Positions 54,916 to 64,000 of a stretch of DNA of 64,000 bases are shown one piece after another. The translations under genes were made by a program, and so were the position numbers. The stretch's first letter is position 1. Each line of letters starts with the position of its first letter. Source of the stretch: Zanthoxylum bungeanum (taxonomy: Eukaryota > Streptophyta > Magnoliopsida > Sapindales > Rutaceae); contig SKCR01037668.1 in NCBI GenBank assembly GCA_019454045.1, positions 94,838-158,837 on the forward strand, in the 5' to 3' direction. The notes below the pieces were generated by a model. The model did no database searches, was not told the DNA's origin, and saw only the letters and a program-made list of their open reading frames with translations.

Positions 54916-56358
54916 ATGGAAGGGGGCAACGGAAAAATGGTTTTGTTAACCAGTACAAACTATTTCACATGGAGAGGAAGGATAAAAGACCTTCTGTATG
55001 TGAAGGACTATGATGGATCGGTATTTCTGGAGCAGAAACCAGAAGGAATGTCCGATGAGAAGTGGGCTAATCTTCACCAGAAAACATGCAGTACTATTCG
55101 TCAGTGGATCGACGACAGTATCGTCAACCATGTTAGTGAAGAAACAAATGCACGTGTCTTATGGGGAAAGCTGGAGGAGCTTTTCCGAGCAAAGACTGGA
55201 AACAACAAGTTGTACTACATCAAGAAGATGATGGGGTTGAAATACCAAGAAGGTACAGCTGTGGCGGACCATATCAACGATTTCCTCGGAACAATGAAAG
55301 AACTGTCTGGATTGGGCATAGACTTCGGTGATAAGGTAAATGGCTTAATACTCTCAATACGTTACCAGAATCTTGGGAAACGTTCAGATCTACGGTGATA
55401 AATTCAGCCGCAGATGGGAAAGTCACTATGGAGATGGCAAAGACCATGATCTTCGAGGAAGAAAAGAGGACGAGAATGCAGGAGTCAGCATCAGCCTCAA
55501 CCTCAGAAGCTCTAGTGACACAGAAGAACACCAGAAGGGGGAGGAGTAAAAGCCGAGGCCCAGGTAGACCAGACAAGAACCGGGGGAAATCAAGAACAAG
55601 AGATATTGAGTGCTACCACTGTAAAAGGAAAGGCCATATGAAGAGGGATTGCTACAAGTTGAAGAACGAGCAGTCCAGGAGAGATGGTGACTCTAACCAA
55701 GAAAGAGTTGCCACTACCACCGAAAAGACCTCCAAATAATTCCATATTATATATGAAGAAGATGTTGTGAATCTTGCCAGCCACGAGACCAGTTGGGTGA
55801 TAGATAGTGGCGCCTTCATACACGCCACATCTCGCAGAGACTTCTTTTCATCTTACACACCAGGGGACTACGGTGCTGTAAGGATGGGAATGACGGACAG
55901 TCCAAAGCCGTCGGTATTGGAGACATCTGCCTTGAAACAGAGACGGGACAAGGCTAGTGTTGAAGGGAGTCAAGCACATCCCAGATATCCGGTTAAACCT
56001 GATCTCAACAGGCAAGCTGGATGATGAAGGTTTCTGCAGCACCTTTAGTGACGGATGCTGGAAGCTTACTAAAGGATCAATGGTCGTGGCACGAGGTAAG
56101 AAAGACTCAACCCTGTATTTGATGCATGCTAAGCTTTTCAATAGTAGCATAAATACAGTTAACAGTAATGAGGCAGCCGAGCTATGGCATAAAAAGCTCG
56201 GTCATATGAGTCAAACGGGGATGGAGATACTACGCAGGAGGAATGTTCTTCCTGAATTGAAGAACTCACACTTACGGAAGTGTGAACACTGCATGGCTGG
56301 AAAGCATAACAGAGTATCCTTCCAGACTCACCGCCTCAACGGAAACCAGAGGTACTAG
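54916..56358 (+). pseudogene. Copia gag-protease remnant
   Basis: ATG at 54916 (MEGGNGKMVLLTSTNYFTWR). A one-base deletion near 55347 breaks gag after NGLIL; the correct frame resumes at about 55395 and shows the CCHC knuckle CYHCKRKGHMKRDC near 55610. A TAA at 55737 follows. The protease motif SWVIDSGAFIHAT has the usual serine or threonine after DSGA replaced by phenylalanine. Another base is lost near 55890, and the integrase zinc-binding region HKKLGHMSQTG...CEHCMAGKHNRVSF ends with a further frameshift near 56340. Confidence 0.92.
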
Positions 56359-56387
56359 ATCTCATACATTCAGATGTATGTGGTCCG

Positions 56388-58869
56388 ATGCAGATACGAA
56401 CACTCGGAGGGTCACTGTATTTTGTGACATTTATTAATGATCATTCAAGGAAGACCTGGGCATACACCTTGAAGAGAAAAGATCAAGTGTTGGGAGTGTT
56501 CAAGGAGTTTCACGCCCTGGTGGAGAGAGAAACTGGTAAGAAACTCAAATGCATCAGAACAGACAACGGTGGAGAATACAGAGGTCCGTTTGATCAGTAC
56601 TGCAAGACGCAAGGAATCAGACATCAAGCGACACCTCCGAAGACACCTCAGCTGAATGGCCTAGCTGAGAGGATGAACAGAACCTTGTGCGAAAGGGTCA
56701 GAAGCTTGTTGTCACAAGCCAAGCTACCGAAGACATTTTGGGGGGAGGCACTCAACACAGTAGTACATGTTTTGAACATGTCCCCAGCGGTCGCACTGAA
56801 AGGTAATGTTCCTAACCAAGCTTGGACAGGTAAAGAAGTGTCATACGAACACTTGCATGTCTTTGGGTGCAAAGCTTTTGTACACATCCCAAAGGACGAG
56901 AGATCCAAGCTTGATGCAAAGACGCGACAATGTGTCTTTATTGGTTATGGTCAGGATGATTTCGGCTACAAATTGTATGATCCTGTGGAGAAGAAGATCG
57001 TCAGGAGCCGAGATGTTGTCTTTGTTGAAGACCAGACCATAGAAGATATCAGAAATGAATTGAAGACAATGCCTCAGCAATACAGAAATGTGAATCCAGA
57101 ACCTCATACACCGGTGCCAGTACGAGTTGAAGATGAGGTTCCCAGACATGAGGGTACATGTGATGAAGCTCCCAGAGATGATGATCATGATCAACCACCA
57201 GTACCAGAAGTTCCACCAACAGTTCCACAGAGAAGGTCTGACAGAGAGAGGCGACCTTCAACCAAATACTCTGCATATGAGTATGTGTTGCTTACTGACG
57301 GGGGAGAACCCGAGAGCTACCAGGAGGCTGTGGAAACAGAAGACAGAGAAAAGTGGGAGGAAGCCATGCAAGATGAGATGAAAACTTTGCATGACAATCA
57401 CACTTTTGAGTTGGTGAAATTGCCAAGAGGCAAACGGGCTTTGAAGAACAAATGGGTGTACAGGGTGAAGCAACAGGAGCACACTTCACAACCCCGGTAC
57501 AAAGCCAGACTAGTCGTCAAGGGATTCAATCAGAGGAAAGGCATTGACTTCGATGAAATCTTCTCTCCAATTGTGAAGATGTCATCCATCAGAGTGGTAC
57601 TCAGCTTAGCAGCAAGCCTCGACCTGGAAGTTGAGCAGATGGATGTCAAGACCGCATTTCTTCACGGAGATCTGGAAGAAGAAAATTACATGGAAACCAG
57701 AAGGCTTCAGAGTCCGGGAAAGAGGACTATGTGTGCAGACTGAGGAAAAGCCTCTACAGTTTGAAACAGGCACCGAGACAGTGGTACGTGAAGTTTGAGT
57801 CAGTTATGGGGGAGCAAGGATACAAGAAGACTACTTCAGACCATTGTGTTTTCATTCAGAAATTTTCTGACGATGATTCATCATCTTACTGCTATATGTA
57901 GATGATATGTTGATAGTTGGCAGGAATCAATCGAGGATTGATAATTTGAAGCAGCAACTGAGTAAGTCTTTTGAGATGAAAGACTTGGGGCCAGCTAAGC
58001 AGATTCTTGGCATCAGGATCGGACGTGATCGGAAAGCCAGGAAATTATACTTGTCACAATAGGAGTACATCGAGAAGGTACTTCAGAGATTCCAGATGGA
58101 CAAGGCTAAAGCGGTTAGCACTCCTCTTGCTACCCACTTTAGATTGAGTACACAGCAGAGTCCCTCTACTGAGACAGTGAAGGAGGAAATGAAACAGGTT
58201 CCATACACCTCAGCAGTGGGAAGTCTTATGTATGCCATGGTGTGCACGAGGCCAGACTTAGCACACGCGGTTGGATTGGTCAGCCGGTTTATGTCAAACC
58301 CAGGGAAAGAACACTGGAATGCTGTCAAATGGATTATGCGGTATCTACGAGGCACAACCAAGATGAGGTTATGTTTTGGAAGCAGCGACAAGCCAGTGTT
58401 GATGGGCTACACCGATTCAGATATGGCAGGAGATGTGGATACCCGAAAGTCTACTTCGGGGTATCTGATTACTCTCTCAGGAGGAGCTGTGGCATGGCAG
58501 TCTAGGTTGCAGAGATGTGTTGCACTTTCTACAACAGAGGCAGAATTCATTGCAGTGACAGAGGCTTGCAAGGAATTGCTGTGGATGAAGACGTTCGTCC
58601 ATGAATTGGGTTTCAAGCAGGAGAAGTACATTTTGTACTGCGATAGCCAGAGTGCTATTTATCTCGGTAAAAATTCCACATTTCATTCGAGGTCAAAACA
58701 TATCGATGTGAGGTATCACTGGATACGGGACGTCCTGAGCTCAAGGCTGATAGAACTCAGGAAAATTCACGCCGACGACAACGGTGTCGATATGTTCACG
58801 AAGGTTTTACCGAAGGAGAAGCTTGAAATCTGTCGTGCCATAGCCGGGATGACAAAACTCTCCACATAG
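56388..58869 (+). pseudogene. Copia integrase-RT-RNase H remnant
   Basis: A long frame, 56388-57743, holds the integrase core and the N-terminal RT (NKWVYRVKQ, DVKTAFLHGDLEEE). The first aspartate of the usual FIDDHSR motif is N (FINDHSR), so catalysis is doubtful. The remaining core motifs IRTDNGGEY and AERMNRT are present. A deletion near 57690 shifts frame; YVDDM follows near 57897; a TAG near 58062 breaks SQEEYIEK; RNase H (GYTDSDMAGD, ALSTTEAEF, YCDSQSAI) is open to the natural stop at 58869. Confidence 0.93.
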
Positions 58870-59031
58870 TCAGAGTGGGGAGATTCAGAGAACTACGATT
58901 GGCTTGATCCCAACTCAGGGTACGTAGGCAGTCATACAGATGCAGCCAGGGGAGGATCCTTTGGAGGATCCGGTTTGGATGATTGATGGTCGGCTCAGAT
59001 TTTGGAGCAAATCTTCACTGAGGGGGAGATT

Positions 59032-59328
59032 TGTTGAAGACAGCTTTGAGGCGCCGAAAGCATGCACATCATGCATGCACCAAAGCCAGCTGTGTGTGTG
59101 CAAGCACACGTTTTGCCAAAGACGTGTGCACTGTAGCACACGTCTTTGGGCTATAAAAGAGCCCAAAACATTGTTAAAAACATCCCAGAATCCCAACGTG
59201 AGTAAGAATAGAGAGTAAAGTGGTGTGAGAGTTTTTTGTAAAGCTTGGCTTTGTAATTCTTTTGTTTGTAATATAAAAGAAGTGTTTTCTCTCCAATCAT
59301 CTCTATTAGTGTGTGTTTTATCACAACA
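59032..59328 (+). repeat. 3' LTR of the Copia element at 53924-59328
   Basis: 297 bp, preceded by the purine tract GAGGGGGAGATT (59020-59031). It retains the full dyad at 59116-59149 and TATAAAA at 59152-59158. R/U5 sequence (AGAGTAAAGTGGTGTGAGA onward) is close to that of the LTRs at 21284 and 26403. Confidence 0.93.
59116..59149 (+). promoter_or_regulatory. U3 hairpin/dyad next to TATA, Copia 53924 3' LTR
   Basis: Perfect 14-bp inverted repeat CCAAAGACGTGTGC (59116-59129) and its complement (59136-59149) with loop ACTGTA, 2 nt before TATAAAA. The core reads GTGTGCACTGTAGCACAC. The structure is absent from this element's 5' LTR. Confidence 0.87.
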
Positions 59329-59565
59329 CGTTCCCGAGTTCCGACTCTTACATCTATCTGTTGCCTAGATAGTGTCCAACTGTTATGAATTTGAGCTATG
59401 CGATCAATATGGTAATTGCGTTTAGAAATCTGTGGATGAACTTGGCTTATCTTATAAATTAGTATTAGTTGTCTTGTACTTTTGGTTTTTCTTTCTTTTA
59501 GTATATACGTTGAACTGCTTTTATAATTTTTGAATGCTCTGGCCTTTTATACACTTTGCTGGCAG

Positions 59566-60969
59566 GTTTCATTGCTTCAAGGAAATATAAAGCCCAGGAC
59601 AAATCTCCCTCCTTTGCTAGAACATCTTCGGGAACAGCGGCCAGAGAAGCTCAATTACATTGGTGTCTCCTTTGGACCTTTTCCGCTTTTGGAGGGAACA
59701 TAAATTTGCTCCTTTCTATGTTTCACAGAATGCAGTTAAGATGCTTCTTTCACCTCTCTCTCTCTCTTCCTTTGTTTCTTCTCTTTGCTTCTCACTTTAC
59801 AGTTTACAATGCTACTTGCTTTGGAGGTTTGCTGTGGAATTTGACTTTTCTTATTTTCCTTCATAGAATGCGGTGACTGGTGAACATACATGTATGGTCT
59901 TGAAACCATTACATAGTGAAGATATTGAAGTCAATGAATCCGATGAATGGAATTTTTTTGATCCATTCTACCGAGGTGCGTCTGCGTTTGATGATGATAT
60001 TTTCTTTTTGTATACTTGTTTTTGTCACTATACTCAGTAACTAGCTCTATATTTTGCTGATCGCCTCTAGATTTCAAACAAAGATTCTTTTGGCTGCTTG
60101 TGCAACACAAGTTACAGAGAATGGACTATGAGCTTTTAATGAGGTTAGGATTATATCTATCATCTTCAAATTAGTTTTGGTCGTAAAGTGTTCTCATGCT
60201 AATATTAATTTTTCAGTGTTTTGGACCCTAAGACCAACTTTACAGAAATGGACCCGACAAAGGGCAACTCAGATAATTTTTGAAGTCATTGACTAGTTTT
60301 TTTTCAGCAAATGATATCCTGCGATTGAAAGATTATACAAATGGTCTTATTGAGCATTACGCGGTAAGATTTCTAAGATGATGAATACGATAGCAATTTC
60401 ATGTGTTTGTTCAGAATCAACAACACACTTCATATTGATACATGATCAGTAAAATGTCATCTGCTGTTAAATTATCAAGTGAACCATTCCATTAAAACAT
60501 TTGCTTGAGGACCTCAACCTTTGGGTTTGCCTTTCCTTTTAATTTATTCGGAGTGACATAGTTCAAGTTATATACTGTCAATACTCATAGGATTTAAGCC
60601 CTATTTAGTAAGAAATAGGTCGTTATTTATCCTCATCGTTATGAAGCTAAAGATTCAATATATTATAAAAAGTTGAGTTAACTGATGGTCTGATGCAATC
60701 AATTTATCAATCACAACAAGTAAAATTTGAAATAACATGTCTTTGCCATTTAGGTCCAGAAGCGAGAACTTTGTCTAGAAGTGTTGGTGTGGAGTTCTAG
60801 ATTATGTCTCCCGGGACCTTATTTTATTGTCTTTTTCCAGATTGTAGACCTTGTTCCAAGACTGGCACATCTTTATTTTCAAGAGAAGCTTCCAGTTACG
60901 CTATCATATGTCCAGGCTTCCGTACTGCTTTACATTGGCATGCTGGGTCAAGACATCTCTTACAATCAG
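59566..60969 (+). pseudogene. NAT10-like block 4: exons after the GNAT domain
   Basis: Exon 59566-59728 (VSLLQGNIKPRTNLPPLLEH...LNYIGVSFG) loses about ten bases near 59680 and continues out of frame as DLFRFWREHKFAPFYVSQ. Exons 59867-59975 (NAVTGEHTCMVLKPL) and 60071-60143 (DFKQRFFWLLVQHKLQRMDY, a diverged stretch) follow. Exon 60217-60363 (VLDPKTNFTEMDPTKG; frameshift near 60286; LKDYTNGLIEHYA) is joined to 60841-60969 (IVDLVPRLAHLYFQEKLPVT to LGQDISYNQ). The final C-terminal exons are not found before 61187. Confidence 0.85.
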
Positions 60970-61186
60970 GTTTGATTTTACCCGACTCTTGGAATAACTT
61001 TGTGAATATATACGACCGTTTGCATAAAGCATTTTACATTTTGAATGAATTTTCAGATCTTCTTGAGCTCCTTATAGATCTTTATGTACCACGTCCACTG
61101 AAGTCCCACCGGTGGTCTTGATTTCAATTTTTGGTGTCAATTGCTTAGATATTGACTGATATTCAACTGGATTCATATTTCAGGAG

Positions 61187-62291
61187 TGTTAGTTCCAGTT
61201 TTATGGCTTATATCCGTGACAAAACAAGTTCAATTGAGTTGTAATTTCATGAAGATCTTTGTGCAATTGGACTGGTTTCTGGCTGCTGTGCATCAGACAT
61301 GCGTTCGTGGTGCGTTCTTTGCAGTGTTCGGACGATTGGCGTTGGTGCTGCGTTCGTTATTGGGTTCGAACGTGTGGCGTTAGTGACACGTTCCTTATTG
61401 GGTTCGAACGTGAATTCCAGAGAGCAAATGTTCGAGTCACGTTCTTTGTGGGTTCGAACGAGATCATTCCAGAGAGCATCCGTTCGTTTTGCGTTCGAGT
61501 GGCGTTCGAACGAGTATTCACAGAAAGGCGCGTTCGTGTTGCGTTTGAGTAACCGTTCGAACGCGACTGCGATCTGAACGCGTTTTTGGCTTGCAAAACC
61601 CTAGCTTTTCACCCTACCTATAAATATAACACTTAGCCGCCATTCCCCATAAGTTGAGAGAGCTGAAACACTTTTCCCTTGAGCCAAATCTCCCAAAGCT
61701 TTCAACTCTATTTGATTCCACCATTGAAGACTTCTTCATCCTATTGTCTTCTCCATTAATGGTGTGAATCCTTCTTTGATAATCCTTCAACACAACATAA
61801 CCCAAATTCCCTAATCCTTAAGAGTTCTTTAGGAGGAAGTTTGGTAGTCGGAGTTCCGACGTTCGAAGTGATACAATCTACTCAGAGACTTCAGAGGTTC
61901 TGAAGAAAACCGTAGGTTGCGGACTTAAGGTGTTGCCTTGAGTTCTTACAGTATTGAGGTACTTGAGTCGGTGAAGTTGTCACCATGGGTCTTGACCATC
62001 GCTGTAAGTTTATCTCTATATAGTGGATTGGGCTTGTAGCCGATATACCCGGAGTGGTTTTTTACTCGGAAAGTTTTCCACTTCGTCACCAAAATTATTG
62101 TGTTGATTTTGTGTGATTGATTTACCTTTCCGCAATTTATATTTCGTATTTAATTAATATTGTGGAATTGTTTGTTGTTGGATTTTGTGGTTGGTAGTTG
62201 ATTTCCCATAGACACATTAATTAAGACTTGTCTCAATTAATTGTGATTATTTCCGCATAGGGTCAGAACTTAGGATAACCTCGAATTCTCA
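61187..62291 (+). repeat. 5' LTR of a SIRE-type Copia element (about 1.1 kb)
   Basis: It ends in ...CTCA at 62290-62291, directly before the PBS. The start at TGTTAGTTCCAG (61187) is inferred because the 3' LTR is outside the window. It contains five GTTCGAAC palindromes (61364-61562) and TATAAATA at 61619-61626. The sequence before it, to 60970, is NAT10-like intron. Confidence 0.65.
61364..61562 (+). repeat. GTTCGAAC palindrome cluster in the SIRE-type LTR
   Basis: GTTCGAAC at 61364, 61402, 61452, 61504 and 61555, embedded in degenerate repeats of about 40-50 bp (CGTTCnTTATTGGGTTCGAACG..., CATTCCAGAGAGCA). The cluster ends about 57 bp before the TATA box. Confidence 0.85.
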
Positions 62292-62293
62292 AT

Positions 62294-62306
62294 TGGTATC
62301 AGAGCC
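62294..62306 (+). other. PBS of the SIRE-type element
   Basis: TGGTATCAGAGCC, two bases after the LTR, complementary to initiator tRNA-Met. The gag ATG follows at 62333. Confidence 0.88.
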
Positions 62307-62332
62307 TGAACTCGATCCTTGACCCATTAGCT

Positions 62333-64000
62333 ATGGAGCGTAGTCAACCCTTAAATTGTCCGCCATTCTTTGATGGCACAGAATATTTGCATTGGAAAGT
62401 TCGCATGAGAGCGTTCCTTAAGTCCTTAGATGAGAGGGTCTGGATGACTGTTGAATACGGGTGGAAACCTCCCGTTGTTGTTGTTGATGGGGTATCTTCC
62501 CCTAAAGATAAATTGACCTGGACCAAGGATGAATTTGATGCTAGCAATAGGAACAGCAAGGCTGTTAATGCCATACATGGTGCTGTGTGTTCTGCTGAGT
62601 TTAGGAGAATCTCAATGTGTGAGATAGCCAAAGATGCTTGGGACATCCTGCAGACTGTGCATGAAGGCACATTGTCTGTTAAAAATAATAGACTCCAGGA
62701 TTTAGCTACTAGGTTTGAGGTCGCCAGAATGAAAGAAGATGAGACCTTTGATGAGTTTTATGCTGAGATTAACGATATTGTTAACTCTAGTTTTAACCTA
62801 GGTGAGACTATACCTACAAATAGGATAGTTAGAAAATCCTAAGATCCCTCCCTGAAAATTCCTACCCAAGATTACCGCCATCGAGGAAAGCAATGACCTT
62901 GATAAGCTTGATTTAGAAGAACTCGTAGGAAAACTGCAAGTTTATGAGAAGAAATTTCCTGGGTATCAAAAGCCCAAAAACTATAGCGATGAAGGTAGCA
63001 AAGGAAGTTGTTCATGATCCATCTAGTGAGGATGATACCTTTACGGATCGTGATTTGGCCTTGTTTGCAAAGAAGTTTAAGAAATTTCTTAACTTAAGAA
63101 GAGTGGTCCATAGCAGTAATAGGGATAGGGATGCGAGCCTAGAGAGATTAGGCACAGCAGGAGTGAGTCTAGAGAGGATAGGGATAGTAGATCCTGTGGT
63201 GCCCAGTGCTATGAATGTGAAGGATATGGGCACGTTAGATCTGAGTGTCCCACATACCTTAGGGCTAAAGGCAAGAAAGCCATGGCAGCATCCCTTAGTG
63301 ATTCTGAAGGTGATGATTCTCCTAAAGGCAATCATATTGCTTTTACTGCTAGTGTGATTGATGAGAGAGAGATTGTTGTTAATGATGCTGATTCTGAAGT
63401 CTCTCTTGATGAGTCTGTAGATGAGGAAAGTCTTCAAGTAGCTTATGTTGAACTGTTTAATGAGAGTTTAGCTATTAAGAAGACTAATATAGATGTCAGT
63501 CAAAGGCTGAAAACTGTTGAGCTAGAAAAGAATGAAGCTCAAGCTAAATTTGAGCAAAGCCTTTTGATGGTTGATGATCTAGAGGAGAGGAACAAAAGCC
63601 TAGTTAAAAGAGTCCAAATATTAGAGACCGAACTTGAAAATGCTAGAACCCAATTGTCCGCATTTTCTAGTGGAAATAAAAAGGTGGACCGTATGTTAGG
63701 TATTATTCCTAAGCCTAACTTCAATAAGGCTTCTTCCTCCAAAGCTGTGCCTGTTGCAGCTAAACGTGACTCAGGTAAGAAACATGTTGAGTGTAGTCAT
63801 GTTATTCCTCCATTTATTCCTCGTCCTGTGACCCAACCTCGATCTAGAGGTGTTGTGGGTAAACCTCACTCTCGTCCGAGGTTTGTGCTGTGTGCCACCA
63901 CTGTGGCAAAACTGGACATATTAGGCCTAAGTGCTTCATGTTGCACAAGCAACAGAAAAGGCCTAAGAGTGTGTCGCCTAGATTTGATTCTTCAAATCTA
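62333..64000 (+). pseudogene. SIRE-type Copia gag, frameshifted, running off the window
   Basis: The first frame, MERSQPLNCPPFFDGTEYLH to about 62840, is a UBN2-type gag. Missing single bases in A-runs near 62836 and 62860 shift the frame. Further on, in another phase, come the CCHC knuckle CYECEGYGHVRSEC near 63210, a long acidic coiled-coil region (LKTVELEKNEAQAKFEQSL, VQILETELENARTQL) characteristic of SIRE gags, and a second knuckle CHHCGKTGHIRPKC near 63900. Protease and pol would lie to the right. As shown it cannot be translated through. Confidence 0.88.

Larger units (their letters stand above)
53924..59328 (+). mobile_element. Copia retrotransposon, Tork type, complete but defective (TSD CGTTC)
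   Basis: LTRs of 289 bp (53924-54212) and 297 bp (59032-59328) flank PBS, two leader arrays, gag, protease, integrase, RT, RNase H and PPT on the plus strand. CGTTC is duplicated at 53919-53923 and 59329-59333. It lies in an intron of the NAT10-like pseudogene in the same orientation. Its coding region is very similar to that of the element at 21284-26717, but the U3 parts are largely unrelated. Several frameshifts and stops make it non-autonomous. Confidence 0.95.
40436..60969 (+). pseudogene. RNA cytidine acetyltransferase (NAT10/Kre33-like) pseudogene, dispersed by insertions
   Basis: NAT10/Kre33 enzymes are nucleolar ATP-dependent acetyltransferases that make N4-acetylcytidine in 18S rRNA and tRNA. 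Fourteen exon blocks collinear with the plant protein are present, from MRKKVDKRIRTLIE at 40436 to LGQDISYNQ at 60969. Missing are about 80 codons after the first exon and the large middle part between the Walker A exon (45143) and VCLERKISQRS (52684). Frameshifts occur near 40477, 41021, 41188, 59680 and 60286. Four retroelements or pieces lie inside. Clean target duplications around 45302-51584 and 53924-59328 show that these insertions did not themselves delete exons. The C-terminal tRNA-binding part is not seen before the retroelement at 61187 and could lie beyond the right edge. A functional copy elsewhere in the genome is likely. Confidence 0.88.

Noticed and set aside
61021..61130. A further NAT10-like exon after 60969 (phrase CAGATCTTCTTGAGCTCC)
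   Set aside because: It has only a faint resemblance to the next normal exon and no supporting frame, so it was not annotated.

Overview
The window is nuclear DNA of a flowering plant, almost certainly a eudicot. Evidence: host-type genes with GT-AG introns, a coiled-coil NB-ARC-LRR resistance gene of the At4g27190/RPS5 type, several LTR retrotransposons primed by initiator tRNA-Met, hAT transposons with 8-bp target duplications, and AT-rich intergenic DNA. I cannot name the species. Most of the 64 kb is nested transposable elements, and three of the four host-type loci are visibly broken.

Layout. 1-11116: tandem array of a coding-less LTR element (LARD-like), reading internal-LTR-internal-LTR, period about 6.8 kb, continuing beyond the left edge. 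11775-17437 (-): CC-NB-ARC-LRR gene whose frame breaks exactly where the MHD motif belongs. 17438-21191: AT-rich flank with a diverged duplication and a possible SINE. 21192-28520: old Copia remnant (+) interrupted by a complete TNT1/Tork-type Copia element (21284-26717, -, TSD GATAC). 27367-29490: pieces of a SIRE-like LTR. 30065-30881 (+): small two-exon DUF688-like gene, the only host gene without a visible defect. 31100-33840 (-): ACS10/12-like aminotransferase pseudogene split by a solo LTR (32646-33597, TSD ATAAG). 34282-37076: degenerate hAT element (TSD GGTAAAAA). 37085-40435: unclassified repeats and a CTG/CAG hairpin cluster.

40436-60969 (+) is one dismembered gene, a plant NAT10/Kre33-type RNA cytidine acetyltransferase. 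Recognisable exons are spread over 20 kb between a SIRE-like LTR (41632-44102) carrying a hAT MITE (42077-42750, TSD GATAGATA), a Copia element (45302-51584, TSD AAAAG) carrying its own solo LTR (47754-49860, TSD CTGCT), and a third Copia element (53924-59328, TSD CGTTC). Two coding segments are missing and there are several frameshifts. From 61187 to the right edge is the 5' LTR and frameshifted gag of a SIRE-type Copia element.

The most unusual pattern is in the LTR promoters. All three Tork-type elements carry a 14-16-bp dyad with a 6-nt loop, 1-2 nt upstream of TATA. The stems differ but stay paired, while the loop core CACTGT is shared. The two larger SIRE-like LTRs carry, in the same promoter-proximal position, clusters of short palindromes (ACCGGT x9; GTTCGAAC x5). 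All three Tork-type elements also have two stacked tandem arrays in the leader between PBS and gag. No intact autonomous element is present.
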